DNA of 64,000 nt. It comes from Pseudomonadota bacterium (GTDB lineage Bacteria > Myxococcota_A > Polyangia > Polyangiales > Polyangiaceae). Positions 37,323 through 45,850 of the stretch are shown here, piece by piece; position 1 is the first letter of the stretch, and each line of letters opens with the position of its first letter. Below the pieces are notes generated by a model. The model worked only from the letters and a program-made list of their open reading frames with translations, did no database searches and had not been told where the DNA came from. The DNA lies in assembly GCA_023428245.1 (NCBI GenBank), contig JAEYYX010000040.1, forward strand, positions 1 through 64,000. The letters run 5' to 3'. A program made the translations under genes and the position numbers.

Positions 37323-37467
37323 GCGCGGAGGGCGGGAGCGCGCGCGGAGAAGGCTTCGGTTGCGCTGGGAAGCGCGGGGACGCGCGGGGCGCGGAGCGCG
37401 CGGAGGTGAAGTCGAGTGGGTGAGCGCGGAGCGCGGGAGCGCGCGCGGGAGGGCTCCGGTTGCGTGG
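37304..37467 (+). repeat. Two-copy tandem duplication (period 101 bp)
   Basis: GGTGAAGTCGAGTGGGTGAG and the following bases occur at 37304 and again at 37405. 27 bases are identical and the similarity (roughly 90%) continues about 65 bases. The first copy contains the last codons and stop of the MazF gene. The spacer is GC-rich. Confidence 0.9.
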
Positions 37468-37716
37468 AGGAGAGGCGGCGGGTTCAGGTGAAGGCTCGTT
37501 GGGGCTCACTTGGAGGTGATGGACCGGGGCCAAGGGAAATGGAGAGAAAGGAGGCCTGGCTGCTGCGCAGCAGGTACGTTCTCGAGGGAACGCGGGGGAA
37601 GCTGCCTCGGCTCCTTGGCAGAAGTGAGGTTCCTCGCTATGGCGGGCGGTAAACCCCGGAAGAGGCCTGAGAGCGGCCTGCTCTGAGGGCGAAGCCCCAT
37701 TGGGGAGGACAGAACC
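37323..37716. other. Intergenic region between mazF-like gene and hydrolase pair
   Basis: 394 bases with GCGCGGAG-rich simple-sequence tracts, the second half of the tandem duplication and the right copy of the dispersed repeat. No gene is supported. Confidence 0.6.
37502..37533 (-). repeat. Dispersed 32-bp repeat, right (inverted) copy
   Basis: Reverse complement of the element at 33048-33079 with two mismatches. The two copies face each other around the DUF1552-DUF1592-mazF segment. Confidence 0.85.
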
Positions 37717-38517
37717 TTGACGATACGGACGACCCTTTTCGGAGACGAAGGACGGCGCCTCTATGGGGCGTATCATGAGCCGGAGCTGGTGCGCCGCGCA
37801 GCGCCGGCCGTTTTGCTCTGCTACCCGGGGGTGCACGAGTACAACACGTCGCACTGGACCTTTAAGCGCCTGGCAAGTGGGCTCGCGCGGGAAGGCAGCG
37901 CGACGTTGCGCTTCGATTACGCCGGGACCGGCGACTCGCAGGGCGAGCCGAAAGACCTCACCCTTGAGTCGATGGTCGAGGACATCGGCCGGGCTTACCA
38001 AGAGCTCCAGGACCTCTCAGGGGCCCGGCGCATTTGGCTTGTCGGTCTCCGACTGGGCGCGACCGCGGCTTGTCTCGCGAGCCTCGAGGGCCTGCCGGCG
38101 CGCGGGCTTGTGCTCTGGGAGTGCGTCACCTCAGGAAAGGACTACCTCTCCGAGCTCGAGACGCGCGACTCGTTTCGGAATCTTCTTTTCTTGCACGGCT
38201 CGGCCCCCGAGAAACCGCGCCCCGAGCTGCTCGGGTACGAGCTCGGCGCGCGGGCGAAGGATTCTTTGGCGCAGCTTGAGTTGAGCGGGCGCATGGCGAA
38301 GGCCGCCGCCGAAAAGACCCAGGTCGATAAGGTCATTGTCGTGCCGGGTTTCGGGCAAGAGCCGAAAGAGCTCGAGGAGTATTGGACGGGACGGGGCGCG
38401 CAGACGGATGTGTATCGTCCGACCGACGAAGTGGATCCCTCTCGGGACATCTCGGGCAACAACGTTCGATTGGACGCTGATGCCATCACAGCTATCGTTT
38501 CGAGGGTGGGGGCGTAG
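37717..38517 (+). CDS. Alpha/beta-hydrolase homologue lacking the nucleophile
   Basis: A 266-residue alpha/beta-hydrolase of the exosortase-associated/serine-aminopeptidase-like type. The HG-like loop is VLLCYPGVHEYNTSHW, and LRFDYAGTGDSQGEP is well preserved. The nucleophile elbow reads VGLRLGA (G110-L-R112-L-G114), with Arg where Ser is expected, and no obvious catalytic Asp/His pair follows. It is probably non-catalytic or a partner of the next gene, nine bases downstream. The start is TTG 37717 with an excellent GGGGAGG seven bases upstream. It converges on the NRPS operon. Confidence 0.8.
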   Translation: MTIRTTLFGDEGRRLYGAYHEPELVRRAAPAVLLCYPGVHEYNTSHWTFKRLASGLAREGSATLRFDYAGTGDSQGEPKDLTLESMVEDIGRAYQELQDLSGARRIWLVGLRLGATAACLASLEGLPARGLVLWECVTSGKDYLSELETRDSFRNLLFLHGSAPEKPRPELLGYELGARAKDSLAQLELSGRMAKAAAEKTQVDKVIVVPGFGQEPKELEEYWTGRGAQTDVYRPTDEVDPSRDISGNNVRLDADAITAIVSRVGA

Positions 38518-38526
38518 GAGGGATTT

Positions 38527-39441
38527 ATGAACGCAGAGGTAGGACAGGGGGAGCCAGGCTCTTCGAGTGACAACCAAAGCGGAGTGCGTTCGAAGGATGC
38601 CGCGGGAAGATATCGGTTCGCGGAGCGTACGTTCCAGTTTGGGGATGACGGGCGGCTCGCCGGGGTCATCAGCGAGCCGCTCGAGGGCGCGCGCCGTCCG
38701 GATGCTCCCGTCGTGCTCATGTGGAACGTCGGCCTGAATCACCACGTCGGGCCCTATCGGATCTACGTCGACCTCGCGCGACAGGCCGCGGTCGCTGGTT
38801 TCGCCTCGCTTCGCTTCGATCTCTCGGGGCTCGGCGACAGCGAACAGGCTCGCGACTTCGACGGGACCGATGCTGAGCGGGCGGTCGCCGATCTGCGCAC
38901 CGCGATGGATGCGATTGAAAAGGAGCTCGGGGTGCGTCGTTTTGTGCTCGTTGGCTTCTGCTCGAGCGTCGACTCGGCGCACGCGGCGTCTCTCGCGGAT
39001 GAGCGGGTCGTCGGCCTGGCGAACATCGAAGGGTATTCGTTCGCGACCCCTGGCCACAAGCTGCGCAAGCCGCTCCGCTACTTCGATCGGAATCGCTGGG
39101 AGCGCTGGTTCTTCCATCGCCGCCAGAAGGCAGCGTCGGTCGACGCCGAGTCTCCCGAAGCCGCTGTCTTTCAGCGGGACTATCCGACGCCGGAGCGCCT
39201 CGCGCGCGAATATCGGAGTCTCGTCGACCGGGGCATGCGCTTCTTGTTCATCTACGTCCGCGGCGACTCGGTCTACGAGTACAAGGATCAGCTCTTTGAG
39301 TTCCTCGGCGATCGAAGCCTCGCCTCGAATATGGACGTCGAGTTCTACGCCGGCGCTGACCACATTTTCTCGCGCGTCCTCGATCGGGAGATGGCGGTCG
39401 GACGTGTGGTTCGCTTCCTGCGCGACAGGTTTGCGGGCTGA
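38527..39441 (+). CDS. Alpha/beta-hydrolase with Cys at the nucleophile position
   Basis: A 304-residue hydrolase paired with the previous gene. The start has AGGAGG five to six bases upstream. The cap and core pattern is typical (WNVGLNHHVGPYRIYVDLAR, then LRFDLSGLGDSEQARDF). The nucleophile elbow is VGFCSSVD, placing Cys145 at the nucleophile position. Candidate acid and base are Asp247 (YVRGDSV) and His279 (AGADHIFS), so a Cys-His-Asp triad is possible. Its place next to an NRPS that lacks a thioesterase makes product release or editing a reasonable hypothesis. Its opposite orientation means it is not co-transcribed with the NRPS. Confidence 0.82.
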   Translation: MNAEVGQGEPGSSSDNQSGVRSKDAAGRYRFAERTFQFGDDGRLAGVISEPLEGARRPDAPVVLMWNVGLNHHVGPYRIYVDLARQAAVAGFASLRFDLSGLGDSEQARDFDGTDAERAVADLRTAMDAIEKELGVRRFVLVGFCSSVDSAHAASLADERVVGLANIEGYSFATPGHKLRKPLRYFDRNRWERWFFHRRQKAASVDAESPEAAVFQRDYPTPERLAREYRSLVDRGMRFLFIYVRGDSVYEYKDQLFEFLGDRSLASNMDVEFYAGADHIFSRVLDREMAVGRVVRFLRDRFAG

Positions 39442-39497
39442 GCTTCCGCGTAGGCGTCGCTCCTGAGGCGGCGCCAAGCGGAGTCAGAAAGCGAGGC

Positions 39498-39521
39498 GGC
39501 GCACCCCTCTTGAGGTGCGCC
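39498..39521. terminator. Hairpin between convergent hydrolase and NRPS genes
   Basis: GGCGCACC (39498-39505) pairs with GGTGCGCC (39514-39521) across an 8-base loop. There is no T-run on either side, so it may act as a barrier or mRNA 3'-end structure rather than a classical terminator. Confidence 0.5.
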
Positions 39522-39546
39522 ACCGTCGCATTGACTTCCTCTTGGC

Positions 39547-42500
39547 CTACTTCCCGCCGAAGAGCCCCTTGAAGCCGCGGAGGACGCGTTCGGCCGCCCC
39601 CTTGGGTTTCTCGGACTCGCTCGTTTGTGTGGGCTTGGTCTCTGACTGGGCTGCGGGGCCTTCACTCTGGCCCATCGCGTCGAGGGCCTGAGCCGCCTGA
39701 GCGAGGCTGCTCAAGAGGAAGATGCGCGGGCTGAGCCTACGTCCCGTTTCGCGTTCCAGGTCGCCAACAAGGCGCAAACAGAGGAGTGAGTGACCACCGA
39801 GCTCGAAGAAGTTGTCGTGGATGCTCACGTTCTTCTGGCCGAGGATTTCCTCGACGAGCTTGACGACGAGCCCCTCGCTCTTGGTGCGGGGGGCGACGCG
39901 CGCGGCTTTGCCCTTCTTGAGCGGTGAGGGCAGTTCCGCGATATCGATCTGACCCGCATTGGTCTTCGGAAGAGCGTCCACGCGCGTGAGCAACCTCGGG
40001 ATCAGGCTTTCCGGGAGAACCTCTCGGAGCGAACGCCTGAGGTCCGCGGGGGAGAGGGACTGTGGTCCGACGAAGTAGAGCACGACCTCCGAGCCGTGCT
40101 GCCCGTTCGGCTCCGTGAGCGCGAAGCCGTCGGTAACAGCTTCGACGCGGCGAACGAGCTCCGTGAGCCCGTTGAGCGCAAACCGAGTCCCCGGCCAGGC
40201 CCGTCGAGCCTCGAGCTGTCCGTCGGCGATTCCGCCTTCGAGGAGGCGCGCCGAGGAGCCTAGGATCGCATACCCGCCTGCGTCCTCGAAGCGGAGCTGA
40301 CCGCGCACGCCCCAAGGAAGGACCTGTCCGTGGGTGCTCTCCACGCGGAGCCGGCTTCCGGGGCGCACGAGCTCACCCAGGAGATCGCCGCGCCGTGACT
40401 CGTAAGCATTCACGAACAGGAGCCAGCGACCTTGTCCGTCGCTCGCTTGGGTGCGCTCTGCGCGGGCCGTCAGAACGCCAGCCCTTTCTCCGAGGTGTGT
40501 CAGGGCCGCTTCGGTGCTCTCGCCCCAAAGGACGCACACGCCGGGCAGCTTTGCGCCTTCTTCCGCCGCGACAAGGAGCGTCGCGCTCGAGCCGAGGGCT
40601 GCGCCGATCTCTCCGCCTTCGAGGGCATCGAGCAGCGAATCGACTTCGCTCTTCGCTTTCGGGAGAGCGAGAGGACCGCGGAGCAGAGCCGCAGCCGTCA
40701 CGTGCACACCGAAGGCATCCGAGAGAGGATCGAGCTCGATCCAGGTGGCCGGTCCCGATTCCGAGCTGAGCTTATCGACCAAACCGCTCGCGGCGCGACC
40801 CAGGCAATCTGCGGAGACCACCTCGACCGTCGGCTCGCCCTTGTCGTCGAGTCCGAGCTGAGCCCAGGCCTCGCCGTGGAGCACAAAGGGCACAGGGCTC
40901 GCCTCGCCGAAGAGGTCCCGAGAGCGAACCTGGCTGGCGCCCAGAGAGCTTTCGTCATCGGCAATGACGAGAGCGGGACCGAGGGCTCCCGTCATGCGCT
41001 CGGCGAGACTCCTCGGTGTTTCGGCCGGAAGAGCCGCAAGGGCCGCACCCGCACCCCACGCGCCGTAGACGAGCGGGATGAGTTCAGGGGAGCTCGGAGA
41101 GGTCAAGAGGAGGACACGAGAACCAGGACCGATGCCGCGAGCCTTCAGGTTCGCGGTGACGCGCTTGGTTTGGTCGAGGAGCTCACTGACGGTCTGGGCA
41201 TTGTCGCCAGACTTCCAGACAGCGCTCGGCTCGCGCGCAGCTCGCGCTTCGAGGAGCGCGAGCGGGTGGAACGAGCCGGAGCCATCCACAGTGCCGATGC
41301 TCGCCTCGTCCTCGGGGCTACAGAGAGCGAGCGAGGAGATCGGCGCGTCGGGGTTCTCGATGACCGAGTCGAGCAAGGTCTGCAGTGAGCGCAAAAATCG
41401 CTCGATCGTCCTCTTCTCGAAGATCTCCGAGTTGAAGTTCGCGATGGCGATGATTTTGTTGTGACGCTCCACGGCCCAGACCATGAGGTCGTTGGCGGCG
41501 GCAGGATGCTCGACGTCCGTCTGCTCGATCGGGATCGTTCCAAGCATCTTCGGACGCTCGCGCGTGTCCTGGAAGGAGAAGAGCGCGCGAACCGGCGGCA
41601 GATGGCTGCTCAAGAGTTCGAGCGGAGTCTCCTCGTAGGTGAAAGCCTCGAGCGAACGGTCGCGGATCTTCGTAAGGTGCGTGAGGAAGCTATCATCCGG
41701 GTTGACCGATGAACGGAGCACGATGGTGTTCGTGAACGGACCGATCAGATGTTCGAGTTCCGGCAAGTAGCGGCCACGAACGGGCAGGCCGACGAGCAGC
41801 TCCTTATCGCCGGAGTAGCGGTGCAGAAGCGCGACGTACGACGCGTAAAGCGCCATGAAGAAGGTCGTGCTGGCGCGGTGGGCGACCTCGGTCAGCTTAC
41901 CGCTGTACTCCTTGGTCAGCGTGAGCTTGGCGTTCCCGCCAGCGTAGTTCGACTGCGTGAGGCGGCGGTAGTCCTTTGGGAAATCCATGTCGGGCGGGGA
42001 GCCCGCGAGCTCCTTCTTCCACCAAGCGACGCGGTTCTGCATCTCAGACCCCTCGAGATCTTTGCGCTGCCAGATCGCATAGTCGCCGTAGCTGAGGGGA
42101 AGCTCGGGGAGCTTGGGCTCGCGGCCCTCCGCGAAGGCGGCGTAACCCTCTGAGAGTTCGCCCAAGAAGATGTCGAAGGACCAGCCGTCCCAGACGATGT
42201 TATGACGAAGTGAGAAGTAGATGAACCGCTCGTCCTCGAACTGGAATAGGATCGAGCGGAACAGGGGCCCCTTCTCAAGGTCGAAGGGCTCATGACTTAC
42301 CTCTTCGACTTCGCGCATCATCGCCGGCCGCTTCTCTTCTTCGGGCAGACCACGCAGATCGCGGAACCCGATCGGGAGCTTGAGCTGATGGACCACACGC
42401 TGCAGGGGCTTGCCGCCTTCGCCGCCGAAGGTCGTTCGGAGCGGCTCGTGGCGTGAGACTAAGTGATCGAGGCTCTTCTGAAGGATCTCGAGCTTGACCG

Positions 42501-45500
42501 GGCCCCGGAACTCCCAGGCTGCGGGCAGGTTATGGGTGATGCGCTGGGCCGGGTCCATCTCTTCGAGCAAGAACTGGCGCTCTTGGGAGATGGAGAGGGG
42601 GATCGGATCGCCCGGACCGCGGCGGCGCGGGGGTTCGCGCTTGGGTCCGCCGGAGCTCTGGGCTTGGTCGACGGCCTTGGCGAGGAGCGCGATGGTCGGA
42701 GCCTCGAAGAACTTGCGGAATGAGAGATCGATGCCGTGGTCTCGGCGGAGACGGGCGAGGATCTGAGACGCGAGCAGCGAGTGTCCACCGAGGGCGAAGA
42801 AGTCGTCTTCGACGCTGACGCGCCCGAGCTTGAGGACTTCGGCCCAGAGTTTCGCGAGGAGCTCTTCGCTCGGCGTGCGGGGAGCGACGAACTCAGCCTC
42901 GGAGCGCTTCTGATCCGCGTGCGGTGCCGGGAGCGCCTTGCGATCGATTTTGCCGCTCGGAGTGAGCGGAAGCTCCGGGAGCTCGACATAGAGCGCCGGG
43001 ACCATGTAGTCGGGCAAGCGCGACTTGAGGTGCGTGCGGAGCTCGGCGGTAGAGGGGCTCGAGCCTCTTGTCACGATGTAGCCGACGAGGGCGGGATTGC
43101 CCGATTGGTCCTCGCGGAGGATGACCGTCGCCTGAGCAACCTGGGGATGAGCCGCGAGAGCGACCTCGATGTCTCCGAGTTCGATGCGGAAGCCGCGCAG
43201 CTTGACCTGGTGATCGTTGCGCCCGAGACACTCGATGTCTCCGCTGGGCAAGTAACGCCCGAGATCGCCGGTCCGGTACATGAGCCCGCGTGGGTTCCCC
43301 GCGGGGTAACTCGGCGGCGTGAACGGGTCGCTCACAAAGCGCTCATCTGTAAGGTCGGGTCGTCCCAGGTAGCCGTGGCTGACGCCCGCGCCTCCGATGT
43401 AGAGTTCGCCGCTGGTCCCGATCGGAACCGGGCGCCGCTCAGCGTCGAGGATGTGGATCTGGGTGTTATCGAGGGGGCGACCGATCAGGACCTTCGAGAA
43501 ACCAGTCGTGGCTTTCCAGAACGTGGACCAGACGGTGGTCTCGGTGGGCCCGTAGCCGTTCCAGAGCTCCCCGGAGCATCCGAGAAGCTCGCGCGCGAGA
43601 TCGGCGGGCATCGCCTCACCGGTGCAAATGAGCTTGAGATTGCCGTGGCCGCGCCAGCCAGCGCCGAGCAACAGGCGATAGGTCGCCGGTGTTGCGTCGA
43701 TGAAGCTGACGTTTTCAGATTCGACGAGCGTGCGGAGCAGATGCCCGTCGGAGGCGACGTCGCGCGTCGTCAGCACGATCTTGGAGCCGACAACGAGCGG
43801 CAGCCAGATCTCGGAGACGGCGATGTCGAAGGAGAGGGTCGTGATCGCGAGCACCGTGTCGCTCGGCTCGAGACCGGGGCGGCGACGGACGCTCTCGAGC
43901 AGGTTCGCCACAGCGCGGTGCGGAACCATGACGCCCTTGGGGCGTCCCGTGGAGCCGGAGGTGAAGATGACGTACGCGACGTTTTCCGGGTCACCCTTCG
44001 GTAACTCGACGTCCGGAGCTGTGCCCTGACCGAGCAACTCTTCGACGATCAGGCTCTTTTCGACGCCGAGATTGAGCTCACTCTTGAGCTTCTGGCTCGT
44101 GAGCATCACGGTCATTGCCGAGTCTTCGACCATCGCGCGCAGCCGATCCGTCGGATAGTCAGGATCCATCGGCACGTAGGCGGCTCCCGCTCGCCAGGCG
44201 GCGAGGATCGAGATGATGAGCTCGGGGGAGCGATCGAGGCAGACGCCGACGTATTTGCCCGGTCCGACGCCGTTTGCGACGAGGTGTTTCGCGAGGATGA
44301 GCGAACGCTCGCCGAGCTCGCCGTAGCTGAGCGTGCGGCCCTGAAAGACGATCGCAGGCTGGGTCGGCTGGGACTCGACGATCCGCTGCACCCACTGGTC
44401 GACGGTGATGCCCTGGGGATAGGCGTGTTCGGTCTGATTGAAGCGGGCGATCGCCCCGAGATCTCCCTCGGGGAGGATGTCGACGCGACCGACGAGCTCG
44501 CTCGGCTCACCGACAGCGGAGGTGAGCGCTCGCTCGAAGGCCGAAAGAAAGCGCCGAATGGTGCGCGCGTCGAATAGATCGGCGTTGTATTGGCACTCGA
44601 GCTCCACGGTCTCGCGGGTCTCGACCGCGTTCACGAAGATCTCGAAGTTCTCGTAGGTGCGCGGGTTGGTGTGAAGCGTAGCGTCGACGCCCTGGAACGC
44701 GATGTCTGCCTTCGAAACCCCGGGGTCGAGGTTGAAAGTGACGCTGAAGAGGGGGGGACGGGTCGGATCGCGAGGGATCGGGAGCTTCTGGAGCAAACGA
44801 CCGAGGGTTGTGGCCTGGTGCTCTTGGGCGTCGAGCATGGCCCCTTTCGCCTCTTTCAGCAGATCCCTGAACGGCTTCTGAGGGACGATCGGGAGCCGGA
44901 TCGGCAACATGTTCACGGCGTGGCCCACGAGGTCGGGGTGGCCCGTGAGGGACTGACCCGCGAAGGGGACGCCGAGCACGATCTCTTCTTGGCTTGCGAT
45001 GCGCGCGATGGTCATCGCGAAGCCGGAAAGGAGCGTTGCAAAAAGGCTCACTCGCTCACGCTGTGCGAGCTCGCGGAGACGGGTGATGAGCGGCGCGCCC
45101 AAGGAATGGTCCTCGCGGCGCGCTCGGAAAGAGCGGCGCGCAGGGCGCGGCCTGTCGAGGGGAAGGTCTGTGATCGGCAGCTCGCCCTTCATCCGGTTCA
45201 GGAAGTACTCGTCGTCCGCCGCTTGCTCGGAGGCGGGCCGGGCAGCTTCGTCGCGCGCGTACTGACTGTAGGTGAGCGAAACGGGAGGACTCTCGCCGAA
45301 GCCGAGCTTTTCGTCCGTGTAGACGCGCGCGAGATCTTTGACGATGACCGCGAGGGACCAGCCGTCGCAGATGATGTGGTGAGCGGTGAAGACGAAGACG
45401 AACTTCTCAGGGCTCAGTTTGACGAGCTCAGCGCGGAAGAGCGCGGGCTCTGTCAGGTTGAAGACGGTGTCGACTTCGCGCTGGTAGAGCTCCGCGAGCT

Positions 45501-45822
45501 TCTTCTCCTGGTCCTCGGGAGAAAATCCCGTCCAGTCGGTCTTCTTCAGGCGACCCACCGGCGGCTCCATGAGCAGGAGGCTGAGTCCGTCTCCGCTCAC
45601 GTTCGCGCACAAGATCTCGTGGCGGCGAAGCAGCGCTTCGAACGCTCGCTCGAAGGTGCCCTCATCAAGGGCTCCTTCGAGCTCCAGCCGCACGGACTCG
45701 TTGTAGGCGAGGGAGGCATCATCACCGAGCTGTGACGCAGCCCAAATTTCCCGCTGCTGTTCAGTCGTAGGAGCGGTGCCAAGGATTTGTTGGCCCGCGA
45801 ACGGATCGAAAGGAGTTGTCAT
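39547..45822 (-). CDS. NRPS: C-A-PCP-C*-A*-PCP
   Basis: A 2091-residue synthetase. C1 spans residues about 14-455 with intact HHIICDG (148-154); its opening resembles C domains that follow aminotransferases. A1 is at about 475-965 (TSGSTG 621-626, YRTGD, GFRIELGD, Lys958). Its specificity residues by alignment to PheA read D-I-S-A-I-T-G-V-W-K; I cannot name the substrate. PCP1 has Ser1015. C2 at about 1073-1500 has HNIVWDG (1207-1213), so the second His is Asn. Residues about 1515-1970 have adenylation-domain length but lack TSGSTG, YGPTE and TGD, and the A10 Lys is Gln (NAGQID). PCP2 has intact GGHSLL (Ser2012). There is no thioesterase. It follows the PKS gene after 28 bases. Confidence 0.95.
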   Translation of the reverse strand: MTTPFDPFAGQQILGTAPTTEQQREIWAASQLGDDASLAYNESVRLELEGALDEGTFERAFEALLRRHEILCANVSGDGLSLLLMEPPVGRLKKTDWTGFSPEDQEKKLAELYQREVDTVFNLTEPALFRAELVKLSPEKFVFVFTAHHIICDGWSLAVIVKDLARVYTDEKLGFGESPPVSLTYSQYARDEAARPASEQAADDEYFLNRMKGELPITDLPLDRPRPARRSFRARREDHSLGAPLITRLRELAQRERVSLFATLLSGFAMTIARIASQEEIVLGVPFAGQSLTGHPDLVGHAVNMLPIRLPIVPQKPFRDLLKEAKGAMLDAQEHQATTLGRLLQKLPIPRDPTRPPLFSVTFNLDPGVSKADIAFQGVDATLHTNPRTYENFEIFVNAVETRETVELECQYNADLFDARTIRRFLSAFERALTSAVGEPSELVGRVDILPEGDLGAIARFNQTEHAYPQGITVDQWVQRIVESQPTQPAIVFQGRTLSYGELGERSLILAKHLVANGVGPGKYVGVCLDRSPELIISILAAWRAGAAYVPMDPDYPTDRLRAMVEDSAMTVMLTSQKLKSELNLGVEKSLIVEELLGQGTAPDVELPKGDPENVAYVIFTSGSTGRPKGVMVPHRAVANLLESVRRRPGLEPSDTVLAITTLSFDIAVSEIWLPLVVGSKIVLTTRDVASDGHLLRTLVESENVSFIDATPATYRLLLGAGWRGHGNLKLICTGEAMPADLARELLGCSGELWNGYGPTETTVWSTFWKATTGFSKVLIGRPLDNTQIHILDAERRPVPIGTSGELYIGGAGVSHGYLGRPDLTDERFVSDPFTPPSYPAGNPRGLMYRTGDLGRYLPSGDIECLGRNDHQVKLRGFRIELGDIEVALAAHPQVAQATVILREDQSGNPALVGYIVTRGSSPSTAELRTHLKSRLPDYMVPALYVELPELPLTPSGKIDRKALPAPHADQKRSEAEFVAPRTPSEELLAKLWAEVLKLGRVSVEDDFFALGGHSLLASQILARLRRDHGIDLSFRKFFEAPTIALLAKAVDQAQSSGGPKREPPRRRGPGDPIPLSISQERQFLLEEMDPAQRITHNLPAAWEFRGPVKLEILQKSLDHLVSRHEPLRTTFGGEGGKPLQRVVHQLKLPIGFRDLRGLPEEEKRPAMMREVEEVSHEPFDLEKGPLFRSILFQFEDERFIYFSLRHNIVWDGWSFDIFLGELSEGYAAFAEGREPKLPELPLSYGDYAIWQRKDLEGSEMQNRVAWWKKELAGSPPDMDFPKDYRRLTQSNYAGGNAKLTLTKEYSGKLTEVAHRASTTFFMALYASYVALLHRYSGDKELLVGLPVRGRYLPELEHLIGPFTNTIVLRSSVNPDDSFLTHLTKIRDRSLEAFTYEETPLELLSSHLPPVRALFSFQDTRERPKMLGTIPIEQTDVEHPAAANDLMVWAVERHNKIIAIANFNSEIFEKRTIERFLRSLQTLLDSVIENPDAPISSLALCSPEDEASIGTVDGSGSFHPLALLEARAAREPSAVWKSGDNAQTVSELLDQTKRVTANLKARGIGPGSRVLLLTSPSSPELIPLVYGAWGAGAALAALPAETPRSLAERMTGALGPALVIADDESSLGASQVRSRDLFGEASPVPFVLHGEAWAQLGLDDKGEPTVEVVSADCLGRAASGLVDKLSSESGPATWIELDPLSDAFGVHVTAAALLRGPLALPKAKSEVDSLLDALEGGEIGAALGSSATLLVAAEEGAKLPGVCVLWGESTEAALTHLGERAGVLTARAERTQASDGQGRWLLFVNAYESRRGDLLGELVRPGSRLRVESTHGQVLPWGVRGQLRFEDAGGYAILGSSARLLEGGIADGQLEARRAWPGTRFALNGLTELVRRVEAVTDGFALTEPNGQHGSEVVLYFVGPQSLSPADLRRSLREVLPESLIPRLLTRVDALPKTNAGQIDIAELPSPLKKGKAARVAPRTKSEGLVVKLVEEILGQKNVSIHDNFFELGGHSLLCLRLVGDLERETGRRLSPRIFLLSSLAQAAQALDAMGQSEGPAAQSETKPTQTSESEKPKGAAERVLRGFKGLFGGK

Positions 45823-45850
45823 GATGAAGGGCCGGAGCGACTAGGCGAGA

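Noticed and set aside
33048..37533. Insertion sequence or composite transposon
   Set aside because: Inverted repeats are present but there is no transposase and no visible target-site duplication; kept only as a finding about the repeats.
37416..37652. Small gene between mazF and the hydrolases (possible antitoxin)
   Set aside because: The frame is an Arg/Gly-rich translation of GCGCGG tracts and the repeat element, with no MazE-like pattern and no good start.
42736..45735. Long plus-strand frames opposite the NRPS
   Set aside because: They mirror the C and A domains on the minus strand and show no protein-like motifs; high GC routinely creates such frames.
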